64,000 nt of DNA, taken from contig JAFEUB010000908.1 of assembly GCA_024529925.1 (NCBI GenBank), positions 806,001 through 870,000 of the forward strand, given 5' to 3'. Of this stretch, positions 36,861 through 48,791 are shown piece by piece. The notes under the pieces are model-generated. The model worked only from the letters and a program-made list of their open reading frames with translations, did no database searches and was not told where the DNA came from. The stretch's first letter is position 1; every line of letters begins with the position of its first letter. Made by a program: the position numbers and the translations under genes. This DNA comes from Ophthalmolycus amberensis. Taxonomy: Eukaryota > Chordata > Actinopteri > Perciformes > Zoarcidae.

Positions 36861-37108
36861 GGCTTCACAGTGAAGCCTCATCAGCTCTTGCTCTTCAAAC
36901 AGGCCCCCCAGGCAGTACAGGAGGCATCCTGAGGTCTAAGCACCACAAACCCACCGACCCTTTCAGCTGATGCAAGACAAACCACTGGGATACTGTCATT
37001 CTTGCCTGATTCCCCCTCTTGTTCTTTCTTTCTATTGCAGATGTACAACAGATATTTGGAGTCGCATTCACTATAGTGACCTCCAGAGAGCTGTTGTTCT
37101 GTATCGCT
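36861..37108. other. Non-coding with strong splice-acceptor-like sequence
   Basis: TTGTTCTTTCTTTCTATTGCAG ends at 37040 and is a near-ideal 3' splice site. The following frame (TTDIWSRIHYSDLQRAVVLY) is open until a TG microsatellite, but no donor of matching quality follows. Confidence 0.3.
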
Positions 37109-37123
37109 GTATGTGTGTGTATG

Positions 37124-37156
<33 letters not shown>
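37109..37156. repeat. (TG)n microsatellite
   Basis: TG units with two small interruptions (ATGTGTG, GCGTG). Confidence 0.96.
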
Positions 37157-37313
37157 CTGCCCTCTCATTCCCTGTCAGGATGAAGAAAGCAGACATGCTT
37201 CATTAGCCTCTCAATGGCAAGGTGTTATTAGAGCATCCAAAATCCCAGAGACACAGTTTTTTGCCTCTACCACACAGAGGACAGCAGATTCAGTCTCCAC
37301 CACCCCCACCCAC

Positions 37314-37324
37314 CACACACACAC

Positions 37325-37364
<40 letters not shown>
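37314..37364. repeat. (CA)n microsatellite
   Basis: CA units with one CG interruption near 37328-37329. It lies about 157 bp from the TG tract at 37109-37156, so the two form an inverted pair of simple repeats. Confidence 0.97.
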
Positions 37365-37368
<4 letters not shown>

Positions 37369-38548
37369 CAATTTAAACTTTGCTTTGACACCCAGAGTCA
37401 CTCAGCTCAAGTGAAGCTCACTCCATCTGCATGACTCATTCACTCAATCAGAGGCTACAGCTCCTCCAGACGACTGTGGTTTTCCACCTTATGTGAATCA
37501 ATTTCTTGACGACATAAATGTGACCGAGATTACCCCCGTCACCGCCTTTTGCAACTTACACACACATTAATATGCACTGTTTCGTCGCTCGCATATAGGA
37601 ATGTGCACAGTTTTTACACACCACACCATCACACGCACAAAGTTTATCCCAGTCTGTTCTCTGGAAGTCATCCACTAAGTGCCCTGGATCTGGCGGCTCC
37701 CGTGTCCCCACTGATAGGAGGCCATACAGCTTAGCACCACTGAGTTGGCCTCTGCCATGCCAGTCAAGTGTCTGCCCATACAAGGACATGCCTTTGTACC
37801 CCGTTCAACTGTCCTGTCCTGTCCTGTCCTCCACCCGGCTCCGGCCTGACCTGCAGACCCTTTGCCCCGCAGCCTAAATGACCGAGTGTCCCTGTAGGCA
37901 GCGGGGAGGAGATGATGACCGGCCTACAGAGTAGAAGCCTGAAAGGAAGGATAACTGTGCTACAGGAAAGCACGCTGTTGTCTACATCTGCAATCTTTAG
38001 TTTCTGTCATTGTGAGATGCATACAATCCTGACACTTTGTGTTGGAGGAGGGGAGTCTTTTCTGTCAGACGGTATAAGCATTGACTTCAGAAAGGCTCAT
38101 GTGCCCTTTCCGATGTCTGCTGCTGTCTCCTCCGGTACACAGCATGAAGGCAGTAAGACAAAGACTCACACACTTCTTCTTCCTTTTGTCTCTCTCGGAA
38201 ATTTGTCTCCCTCTTTGACAGTGTCTGTCATTCCTTCCCAGCTTTCTCTTTTTCGTGTTTTCCCTCTTTAACTCTCACTCGGTGTCTAACCTGCCTTTCA
38301 TTCTCCCTTTCTGTCTGCTCCCTCCTTCCCTCTCTTCCCTCTGTCTCAAGCAAGGGATCCAATGACTGATACGGAGTGATTTTCCCGGGACTGCGGGGAT
38401 CGCAGAGCAGCTATCAGGGCCTTTCAATCTCTCCGCTGTGCAGGGCGATAGCAGGATCCTAATGGGCCTGTTCTATCAGCGAACGGCTGGTCCCTGCTCT
38501 GGAAGGAGACAAGGAGAAAGAGAGGGACACAGAGAAGGAGAGCGAGAG

Positions 38549-38595
<47 letters not shown>

Positions 38596-39017
38596 CTGAT
38601 CATTCTGACGCCTCCATCTGATAGCACTGGAGAGGTCCCCTGTCAAATGATACAGCACAGGCTCCAGTCTTTCTCTCTGTGTTTCTCTTTCTAGTCAGCT
38701 CTTTCTTCTTTTCTCTTACTCCAGCTCATATATTTGCCATCCTCAAATATGCATTCTCCTGTCCACACTGATGTCCTCCTGTCAAGGAATATTTTTCTGA
38801 ACACACATCATTTTCACAAACACTAAATACCGACATCAAAAACTTAAATTGGTACCCATCTTACGACCTAATTCACCATTACACCTTTCCCATTTTAAGT
38901 GTAATGCTGTAAATTCAAAATTCAACAAATATGCTATTTGTATCCCCTCGACAGCATAGAGACAGCTACTTATCCCCCCATAAACACCTTCCACCCACTC
39001 TTTCTGTTCTCACTTTG
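37365..39017. other. Non-coding; pentamer and dinucleotide repeats
   Basis: Contains about four TCCTG/GTCCT units at 37811-37830, CT-rich DNA at 38255-38345, and a compound GA-TG-GA tract at 38541-38594 with TG at 38552-38582. No exon was recognised. Confidence 0.6.
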
Positions 39018-39365
39018 CAGCAATTATTAGGAGCTAATAGATTTGCAGTGTTGCTATTCAGTGATCCAATTACTAGGATCTCCATTAGCAATTAACTTCT
39101 AGCTAAAAATAACAATAATGCCAATTACATGCACACTTAATCACATAATCAGCATATTCTGTCACTACACAGTTATTGTGATTACCTCTATCTTTCATGA
39201 ATTGCCTTGCCAGAGGGACGAGAGCACACATCAATGACAATTTTGATTACATGAGAATTACAAATGCAACATCGTATGCTCGGATAATGAGTGGGCCAGA
39301 GAGGCCATTCTCTGGTTCCTAAATTGATTTCTGTGGATGACAAAAGAAGATGGGGTTTGGTTTTT
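39018..39365. promoter_or_regulatory. Candidate conserved non-coding element, homeodomain-site rich
   Basis: Within about 170 bases there are at least nine TAAT/ATTA cores (CAATTATTAG, GCTAATAG, CCAATTACTAG, CATTAGCAATTAAC, AATAATG, CCAATTACATG, CTTAATCACATAATC). A more GC-balanced right half follows, with GGCCAGAGAGGCCATTCTCTGG. It is free of simple repeats. The density and spacing resemble vertebrate developmental enhancers bound by LIM, NKX or POU factors. This is inference from motifs. Confidence 0.4.
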
Positions 39366-40158
39366 GTAAGTGGATGGACTGTAAATTAATTGTGAGCACT
39401 AAGCTGACAAATGTTCATGGACAACCAAGCAATATTTTCATATTTCTCTGATTTGGGTTAGCTGCTCACATTCTGTTCATAAAATGCGTCTTTATCCTTG
39501 CCAGAATTTTGGTTACAAGATGGTTGGGAGAATAGCGTCCAAAAATATACACGGAAAGTTGAAAGCTCCAGTTGTAGAGGCAGGCAGCTATTATCTTACT
39601 GTTTATATCATTAAAATATGGTGTTAACCATTACCCAACATGCAGCACTTAACAAATACTTTAGAATCAACAATTCATTTTTGGCACAACACCGATAAAA
39701 TGTAATGCCTGTAACATACAGTATATATACTGCAATATTTTTATTATTATTTAAAGCATTTACATTTTAAATGTAAGTTCTTTAAATGTAATCAAACCTT
39801 ATAAAATAAATATTGTTTCAAATTGCATGAATCATGACCTTTTTTGATGCACTGTTCCTTTTAAATTTATGAAATGTTGGCTTCACACTACTTACTGGTA
39901 CTTTGGGATATTCAAGTTCTGCTTGTTTTAATATACCCTAGAGATAGGTTTAATAATACTAATATGGTCCAATATGGGACTTTCCCTGTCCACTTCCCAA
40001 CAGTTTGCATTCTGACCATGGGTGGTGCTGGCATGGGACCATGGAGGACAAGTAAAACATGGGAAAATGGAGGATGTTGGTGGTCTTTCCAAGAGGACGC
40101 TGGAAAAGTCCCAATATGAAGCTCTGGATTACCGGTCCTTGTGGAAGTCTTATACAGG
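39366..40158. other. Non-coding, AT-rich then GC-balanced
   Basis: Includes a perfect 14-bp palindrome CAGTATATATACTG at 39719-39732 and TTACATTT-T-AAATGTAA near 39760-39776. From about 39960 the sequence is richer in GG/CC. ATATGGGACTTTCC (about 39973-39986) is nearly the reverse complement of GGAAAAGTCCCAATAT (about 40102-40117), so this segment and the hairpin to its right may form one structured unit. Confidence 0.5.
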
Positions 40159-40193
40159 GGGCCCATATCAAAGTTCATCTTTGATATGGGCCC
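40159..40193. repeat. Perfect hairpin, 15-bp stem, 5-nt loop
   Basis: GGGCCCATATCAAAG (40159-40173) and CTTTGATATGGGCCC (40179-40193) are exact reverse complements around TTCAT. It is the longest perfect non-simple inverted repeat noticed in the window. It is too short for a typical pre-miRNA stem. It may be the tip of a decayed inverted-repeat element or a fold-back arising from template switching. Confidence 0.95.
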
Positions 40194-43100
40194 ATGTTTC
40201 CCTATTTGTCTTGAACCCTGCCGTTGAACCGACTCTTTGCTGAGTTACCTGCATGCATTGTCAGTGTTAGTTCTCTACTCTCCACCCAAAGGCTTGTATC
40301 GCTCTAGCACCGCCTGTGTGGGCCTACCCACCGCTACAATCACACACATACACTGGGGACATCGAGTTACGATGCCTTTTATGGGATTCGAGGGATGTGC
40401 GAATGGACACACAGACTACAGACTAAATATGATTGTGATTCTCAAACACAAAGCATCCTGTCCGTAACTACATGTCTGTGTTTCTGTGCTATTGTGTGGA
40501 GCTGAGTGTGAATGTATGTGGCCTCTAGATATGTGTACATCTATCCAGAAAGTGTCTCTCTCCACAAGCTACTGTGCGTCAGCAGCAGCCATGCAGGCCC
40601 CCCTGTGGGGATTCTAGGGAGCCTGGTGCGTCTACATGGTGTTGGGTGTCTGTGCAGTAATGACCAACAGGTGTGTTCTATTGTTAGTGCCCGCTGTGTA
40701 CTCTATTGGTGGGAGAGGAGTGCACAACCATACATGGCTACAAGCATTTGTGCAAGTAAGTGTGTGACTGCATGTCAGCCAAAATCACATCCTCCACCAC
40801 TTGTCTCCCCTTCTTCTTCTTGTCTCATCAAAGGCTTGTGATCGCTGCACCCAAAGCAGACGCCATGTCTGTCGCTGTACGGCCTCTTACTCATCCCTGC
40901 CCCGGGATCAAAAGATATTTAACCAGGACCAAATACTTTCCCTGCCAAAGAGTGGCCTTTGATTTAGGTTTGGACGCCATGTGAGGGGCGGTTATGACAG
41001 ATACAAGCTGTCAAGAAGCCACCGGAGTAAAACCTTTTGGAATGTCTGTCGTCTGCGTTCGGAATGTGGATATATGGGGGAAAAAGCATTCCTGGTGGCA
41101 GGGTTTGAATTCCTCCAACAACACTTGCGTACAACCAGACCAGCCTGATGGTTGCATCTGTCCTAGAGGTCAAACTGTTTGTGGGGCATGTTGGAATGCA
41201 AGCTTGTGCGCAGATCTACTGTAAACACAAGCACAGATGAATAAAATATATTCTTACTCAGTGATTTCATGTAAAATAATTTACCCTTTCTCTTGTTTCT
41301 TTAGAGAATCTGTCCACAGATGGACAGATTCTTTAAACAAACAAGCAATTGCATGAACCAACATTCAAATTATGTTGCCCTTTTTTTCTGTGTAATTACC
41401 CTGCTATTACGCAAATATACTGGTTTGTATCTGAATGAGCGTTTCCGTCTCTTTTTTATGATGTGAAAAGTATGCTTTGTTCAGAAGCCATTTGAGCCAG
41501 TGGGTGTACTGTGGCGAGTGCCAGTGAACCAGTTCGGAAAGTGGGCTGTGAGACAAACGAGGAAGCCGACACTGCTGGACTCGATGAAGTGGAAATGGCC
41601 TGGAAGTTGGCGCTAGAGGAAAGAACAGAGGTGGAGGCTGCAGCGGGGCACTGTTATGGGGGCAAAAGGATGGCTTGGTGTGGTTGCACCATCCACCCAC
41701 AAAAAGAGAGAGATCCTGTCTGAACAAGGGGACCGAGTATACTTCTGTAAATAGTAATAGAGCTGTGGTAGCCTGCCTCTCTGGTTCAGTCAACTTTCCT
41801 CCCCTCTCTCTCTCTCTCGCCCGTCTCTCCCTCATCACCGACATATGCTGTCTGGTCGGGACACACTCTATCATTCAAAGGGGAGTTTATTAATAGGCCC
41901 TGAGCAAACAGTCAAGTCTAAAAGTTTCCAAAGGGCTGTGCCACAGGCTAGAATTTCATAATGGGATAATGGCATGTATGGATTATTACACATCCTCTTT
42001 ATTTATCTGTAATAATATTAGCCTCAGCTAAGACATGTCACTCATTATGAGTGACAGCTTGCAACATTGTATGGTTTGTCAAGTGTGGAAATGTTTGATT
42101 TGTTTGAATGTGAGAAGCAGAGGACTGAACTGTGAGGTTGTGGTGATTCGGTTGTTGTTGCCCTGCCAAACTGAGAACAATGGGAGTGTTTAGTAGTGAC
42201 TCTAATGAGGAATGGGCATTTGCTGTGGTTATTAAGTCTCAATCCCCACACCCATCTACTCTGAACTCACCTCTTGCACTAAGTTGATACAGTTTTGAAT
42301 CGGGAAAGGGATCCTTCAAAAGCATCCACAAGAATCAGAAGAATTTCCCATTGGCAAGAACGCAGCAGGTTTGCTTCACCTCATATAATTTTGGGTTTTT
42401 GGTTCTGTAAATAATTTGAAAGCCCCTATTTCAAATGAAAAGCCTTTCCGTGCACACATGTCATGCTGTGTGCATGGTTGCATGAAGTAATAGCAGTTAT
42501 TTGGTCCGCATCATTTGAAAGCCAAGCCATTCAGTGTAATGCATTATTATAAGATATGCAACAAAAAATAAACTTCAATGTCTGCTACTAAAATGCCTGC
42601 AGCACCTGTGGCAGTCTTAAAGTGTTCACAGGCAAAGTTATTGTTAAGCATACAAGACATTTGACCTATGAGAGCTGATTTTCATTGAACTCCATGGTCT
42701 TAGATTAAGTCATGTGGTGTGATGTCTGAGAATAAGAGAAGGATGTGGAAAAGGAAGGATAAAGGAAGGTAAGACTTCATAGTATCCACATGTTCCAGAA
42801 AAAGCAGCGCTCCTCCATCATGTCAAACCCACATTCAAAAACACACCGCACATCAAACGCTCTCTGTTGACATCTAAAAGAAAGGCAACCTTATTGTTAC
42901 ATCTCTTCCTCTGACCCTGATCACGATCTTTTCCACAGAAAGGAAGGCGGCAGACCACTGTGTTCCCCAGCCACCACAGGACTGACCGCTGCCCCCACCC
43001 AGACAAACTAGACAATCCCATCAGAGCTCGCTGGATGACTGAGCCAAAGAACACAGGTCCCAGGGCGAAGCAGCCATCCCCGGGTGAGGATTTTGGAATG

Positions 43101-44459
43101 CCCAGTTGGGTTGAGAGGATCATAGATCAAGTCCAGACTGGAAGTGCTCTCTGTGAAATCCAGGATCCAAAGACTCGGATACAGAACGTTCCACTGTGAC
43201 CACTACATTTAACACTGAGCACTATGACTGTTGCCTCCGCGCTGGATTGCATTTCAGCACACATGGAAAGTGATTCTGCAATATTTTCATTACATTAAAA
43301 TCTCGACATAAACTCCAACTTTAATGCAAAAGTCATGAATGTAGAAACACAGGCCACATTGTGTGCTTGGCTTTAGATTTCCTGAAGACACGCACACGAT
43401 AACCTGCAATTATTGCTGTTACGTGATCTTGAAAGGGATTGGAACAATGATATAATCCCAACAACCTTAAAGGTTAGTTTTGGCATGGTTGTGTTGTAGT
43501 TTGTGGTTCACAGTCAGGTTGCAGACATATTAATATTAATCTATATATACACATGATCTGATCCAAACTCATGTTCATTCAGGGAAAAGAAAATGTTTTT
43601 ATACTTTCTTATTAACATGTCTATTTCAAAATCCTGTCTTTTATGGAAGACTTTGCACTTGAGAAACATAATGAGACCCAGGCCTGCTATACTGGAACAT
43701 ATACCTCTATGTTAAAATAGCAAGGCAATTTGAAGGCTAGCTAAGTGTTCTTTGAGTTGAGAATTTATTGTCAACAGCAGGCCAGCAAACACGAGTGAGG
43801 TTTTGCTTCTTTTTTGTTGTTTTTTAACGGGGGCAAGAAGCTCTGTCGTTGTCTGACCACAGGAATCTGGCCGTCCGGGCCGGCTTCTCTAATGTGGCCC
43901 GCCGCCACAACCTCATGCATTCCAGAGCGCACAAACATGTTGACCAAACGGGACTCATCAATCCAGATTACTCCGGCACCCAGCTCTTAAACATCTACGC
44001 TGTTTTTCACTTGTTCCCTTTCCCCAAACCACCTGCCCATCAGGCCAGTGGCCAGGCCAGTATGGTTCTCATTAAGCCGACTCTCGATACACCATTTTCT
44101 TGAGCCATGCTTCATTATTTTCCGGTAGACCTTCGTACTGATTATCCTATCATTTGTGGCCTAAACAAAAATACAAAACAAACTCAAGATTAAAAGAGCG
44201 AGAGTCATTTGTTTTTCACTTAATTATGTCAAATTATATTAACAAAGTTGCGTGAATCAACTTGAACTTGTCGTTTCTTGGCAGTGCACCGATTTCGTTT
44301 TTTGTTCCAAATAATGTAGTGAAACGCTCTGCACTGAAACACAAGCCGTCTCAGGCATTGTCAGAACAATTATATTCTGTGTGCAGATGATAGTTTGCAC
44401 TACAACTAATAGAAATATGTCAGCAATGATGGTGATTAAGGTTGCTGGATAGGGTCAGC
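40194..44459. other. Non-coding, unique-looking
   Basis: Contains a short hairpin at 41305-41332, CT-rich DNA at 41802-41830 and AT-rich DNA around 43530-43620. Several frames of 70-155 codons (40512-40841 +, 41407-41874 -, 42818-43123 -, 42960-43199 +, 43849-44103 +) overlap others on the opposite strand and show no domain. 42900-43200 and 43850-44100 are locally GC-richer. Confidence 0.5.
41305..41332. repeat. Perfect hairpin, 11-bp stem, 6-nt loop
   Basis: AGAATCTGTCC (41305-41315) and GGACAGATTCT (41322-41332) are exact reverse complements around ACAGAT. Confidence 0.9.
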
Positions 44460-44730
44460 CTCCTTCCATCAGTGAGCGTCAGGATGCTGTGATGACTCTC
44501 ACATCAGGGTGTCTGAGTTCCAGCATTCCTATTCTTCTTTCAATTTGATAGCTAATCAATGAGGGGCCTGGAGGAGGACCAGCTGAGTTCAGACGAAAGG
44601 ATCCTAATTGAATCTGACAATAATTTTCACATATTTCTCTTGCTCTGTCTCAGATGCCATTAGCGACATCGCTGTGATAATAGTTGCCATGACAGCATGA
44701 GCAATGCTCATTAATGACCTGGCTGGTGGT
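44460..44730. promoter_or_regulatory. Candidate conserved non-coding element
   Basis: A repeat-free, compositionally balanced block. It carries CTAATCAAT (44552-44560, PBX/HOX-like), CCTAATTGAATCTGACAATAA, GCCATTAGCGACATC and an ATGAGC-AAT-GCTCAT inverted repeat (44697-44711) followed by TTAATGACC. Flanks become polypyrimidine-rich at about 44745. This block has the strongest enhancer-like texture of the window to my eye. No conservation data were available. Confidence 0.42.
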
Positions 44731-47700
44731 AATGTACTGGGCCATATTTCCCTTTCCTCTTCTCTTTTTGCTTTCTTTCTTTTTAAACCCTCTCTCCTTC
44801 TCCATCTTAGATTAAGAGTTTTCATCACACAAACTTGGGAAACACTACTTTAATCAGGAAAGCATATGGATTGAATCGCGTATTATTATCCTATAAAAAA
44901 AATAACATATATTCCCATGTTTTACGTAAGAAAGTAAATCTTTACACAAGGGGTTTGGGGATCATTTTTGCTGTTGAAATGATCCACCAACCCCAGTCTA
45001 CACAGCAAAGTGGCTCAGTGGACAACAGCCTCCATAAGGATTCTATTCTTATGCTCAAAGCGCAACAGAGCAAAGACGAAGCAAAACAAACATCTGTTGT
45101 GGACAGGGCTGTGTTTTCAGTGTGTGGTCTGGAGCCGCTTAACGAGAGCCGTGGACAATTTCCCAAGAGGCTTGGAAGGACAAACGCCTCCTCTTTTACT
45201 GAGGACAAACATTTCTGGAGGGGGCGACGTCCGTCTGCACTCACTGTAAACACGAGAGTGTCAGGAACCAATGTCACATTCGGCTGGTGGGGCACTTCTG
45301 GCATTGAGGGCCGAGAAGGCAACCACAGATGCACTCTATGGAAGAAGCAAACAGCTGTACGCAAGACGCACCAACATGCACATTTGCACGTGCACACACG
45401 GTCATGCCTGCGCACATTTAGACACACATGCAAACTGTCACGGTGCAAGTCAAATAACAAAAACGGCACTAAATAAGAGAACTAGAAGAAATTAAACCAT
45501 CTCGTGTATGAATTTAAAGTAATCTTCCACTGAGCGGTTGCATTATCAGTGTGACTAAGTGTGCTGCCAGTAAAAAGAAAATACATGTGCTGAATTAGGG
45601 AACTGAGAATGTGTGCCTCTGTCCGTACTTAACGACAAGCCAGCAGGAGTCCAAAACTTTTCAACTGAGATCAGCTCAATTGGAAACAACAAACAGACAA
45701 TCGCACATCAAATGTAGTGTAGTGTTTTGTTAAAGTGCATTTTGCAAAAAGCGCACCTGCCAATTATAACACACTAAAAACAGATGACAAGTGGACATTA
45801 ATACCAGCACGCTGGTCACATCAGTGAGGGTTAGATTACTGTATTATGTAGAAAGCGATGATTTTTAAGTAATATCTGCTTTATGAAGCTTTTAAACAGA
45901 AAGTAACTTGAACCACTCGCACTCTTAATGGAGCCTCATGAAGGGGACATGCAAACGCGAGAGGATAGAAGATCTCTTGCCGCTTGAGTGGATACACATT
46001 TGAACCCTTTTGTTACGGACAGAGAAAGAAATGAAAAACATTTGGAAGTTGGCTGACAGATTCCATTGGTCCTGAGGTTGTTTGACGTGCTGCATCCTGG
46101 CAAATTAAGGTTAAGGCAAGGTAGATGGAATATATCAGAGCTTGACTCTCCCTCATCAGATGGAACAAGCAGCTGCAGGGCATCCCTTGTCTCGGGTCTC
46201 GTCATTACACACTGTGTGTATTTACGCGTGCAGGCACACAGTCATCCACATATGCACACACACACTGTGTACTCAGATTGTGTATGCATTTGCTTTTTCC
46301 ATCAGACAATGCAATGCACAATACTCACGCTATTTCCCATTTACAGGACATGCAGCAAGATAATTATCGATTTTAAGGAAATTCTGTGTGTCAAATATGC
46401 TAAAGACAAAACATCAATGAATCACCACTACACCCGACAGCACGAATTCACAGAAAAAATATTGTAAACCACAAACTACACATATTTTGAAATGAAATTT
46501 CAGATCCCTATTCCATGGTAAGTTTATGTTTAGATAAGTGCTTTGTCATTGAGTGTTACTGTATCCTAATGTGCCACTGCCACATAGAATTTAGTCGCAC
46601 AGACAATGACAATATAATGACAAAAGACCAAAAGACACTTAAAGTCGCTGTTTAAGAGGAAGCGAGACAAGGAGTGCACATGTAAGGGAAGTTACTGCAG
46701 ACACCGTGTCCAGTACCCTCGCCATTCCTGTATAGTAGCTATGAGTCACTGAACACGGTATGACTGAGAGGAAAATGATAAAAACATAACAATATGAAGA
46801 CATGAAATATGTAAAACATAAAAATAATAGATTTATTTACACTGACTTGTCATATCCCCCTCCCCTAATTCATACTTTCATACATTCATGCAATATGCAG
46901 AAACGCACGCCGAGCACACTGAAAGAACCCGGCTGGCTGCTCCTGATGTCTGCTGCATCTCAGGAAGTGTTTCAACACTTCTGTCTTCTTGCAGAGCAGC
47001 TGAACAGACATTCAGGACTGAGAGGGGGTTTCCAACACACTCAAACATTCCGAACACTTATAGGTCCATATTGAAAACCAGACAGACAGAGAAACAAACA
47101 CACATGCACACACACTCCCCCCCCCCCCCCACCGCAGCCTCCAGCATTACGAAGAACACACTTCCCCTTTTTGTGCAGCTTTGGTACCACTAAGGCCCGA
47201 TACACCACAGCCAAACCTAACTGATAAGCCACCAATACCACCCACTGAATAAAATGAACAAATATTCTTTACTTCTCCTTCATGTCATTATGATGAGAGA
47301 TTCTAACGGATGATAACCAGATTACTACAATATAAACTGCATGTTAGTCTGGAGTTTAAGATTAAGCGAAGGACTGGTTAGAGTGCACAGACCACTCCTG
47401 CTCCACCACTACTATACTGTGAAAGATGACAGAATGAGGATGAGAGAGGAATAAAGGTTTACACTGCTGCAATTACATACGTTTTGGTTTGTGAATGAAG
47501 ATCTTCCCATTTGCACAATGTGAGTGTAGCTTGGTAGAAGCCGAGATTTGTCCATGTTAGTGTAAACAGGCATTCTTTGGCATAACAGTGTTGCTCAGAG
47601 AGAAATTGAAATGTTTACTAAAGAATACATTGCTTGTATTGACTGCAACCAATGGAAAATTTGTAGAGAATTTGAGAAAAGGAATGCAAAATAATCTTAT

Positions 47701-48018
47701 AACTATTTTTTAATTATTGCTTGCGCTTATCTTGCTTGTTCTATAAAACCCTCCGTCGTCTTGCACTGCGAGAATTTCTCACAATTGTTAAGGTTAAGCA
47801 ATGTATGATAGGGGAATGCTATGTATTCTATTTTGTTTGTATTATTTTGTGTACATTATAAACTTGTCAAAAGTTAATTGACATTATTATCTATCAAACT
47901 ACTGCAAATTTATAAACAGAAATTTCCCGTTTGCAATGGCAGTAACTGCGTTGACAACACAAACAATGTCATTCTCTGGTAGTTCAATGTCTCATATGTG
48001 GAGGCTACATGTGTATGC
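44731..48018. other. Non-coding; C-run near 47117
   Basis: Long overlapping frames at 44835-45476 (+, 213 codons) and 44942-45469 (-, 175 codons) cover the same DNA. Neither shows a domain, signal peptide or plausible codon pattern, and the mutual overlap argues that both are chance. A C14-type run lies at about 47117-47130. Confidence 0.5.
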
Positions 48019-48791
48019 ACGGCCACTGGGAGTGGGGGGAAAAAATCGATACAGCATAGTATCGCGATATTTTGCGTGGCGATATTGTATTGATACACGG
48101 ACGCCAAGTATCGATCTTTTATTATATACATTTATATATTTTTTTAAATCAAATCAATTGCTTTTTCAGTCCACTAGATGGTGCTGAGTTGTTTTCTGGT
48201 GAGGTCAGCAAAGGTCCCCGGTCAGTGTGATTAGTAGGAAGTTGGTCAAAACAAAGAGAGACATCTGGCCTCACAACGGGGTTAAATCTGCCAACAGTAG
48301 CCAGGCTCATGGGGAGAGTGCAGCGCATAACTGGCTCTCTGCCCTCGACGTCCACGCATCGCAAGTTATACTGAGTTATATAACTCTTATATCCTACTTA
48401 TATAAGTTATAGTTCATATACTGAGTCCACACGTTTGCATTTAGTTCAGTTGGACTATGTAGAAACACAAACAGTTCAGTTTGTCAGGTGCAACATTTAT
48501 GACATTGTTGGTCAGTCTGTCTGCTTGACAATCCTATTTTGCTGCAATAAAAATGATTGAAGTGAGATGAACAGACTGAAAACTTTATCTTATTCGATAA
48601 AACATGTTGACACAGTTTTCCTTTGGGGACATCATTTGAAGTTGAAAAAAGTAATAAATCGCAATACTCAGAATATCGCAGTATCGTGATAATATCGCAG
48701 TATCGTGATAATATCGCAGTATCGTGATAATATCGTATCGTGATAATATCGTATCGCGGGATCTCTGGTGATTCCCACCCCTAATGGCCAC
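48019..48791. mobile_element. hAT-like MITE, 757 bp, with 8-bp target duplication
   Basis: The element spans 48027-48783. Its left end is TGGGAGTGGG and the reverse complement of its right end is TAGGGGTGGG (8 of 10 match), typical of hAT termini. It is flanked by ACGGCCAC (48019-48026) and ATGGCCAC (48784-48791), an 8-bp duplication with one mismatch, the size expected for hAT insertion. Both subterminal regions are rich in ATCGATA, TATCGCGATA and GTATCGTGATA motifs, known from teleost non-autonomous hAT families. There is no transposase frame. Internally it has a 14-bp palindrome GAGTTATATAACTC (48373-48386). Confidence 0.85.
48673..48757. repeat. Tandem repeat inside the MITE (19-bp unit)
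   Basis: Three exact copies of ATATCGCAGTATCGTGATA at 48673-48691, 48692-48710 and 48711-48729. A shortened 16-bp variant without the GCA triplet follows (48730-48745), then a partial one. The pattern suggests stepwise expansion of a subterminal transposase-binding-like motif. Confidence 0.95.

Noticed and set aside
37020..37110. Exon after the strong acceptor at 37040
   Set aside because: No convincing donor or stop-terminated last exon follows before the TG repeat; kept only as an acceptor-like note.
41407..41874. 155-codon minus-strand frame
   Set aside because: Overlaps plus-strand frames, is Pro/Ser-rich from CT/GA content, and has no domain.
44835..45476. 213-codon plus-strand frame and overlapping 175-codon minus-strand frame
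   Set aside because: Both cover the same DNA, neither has recognisable domains, and the composition follows local base content.
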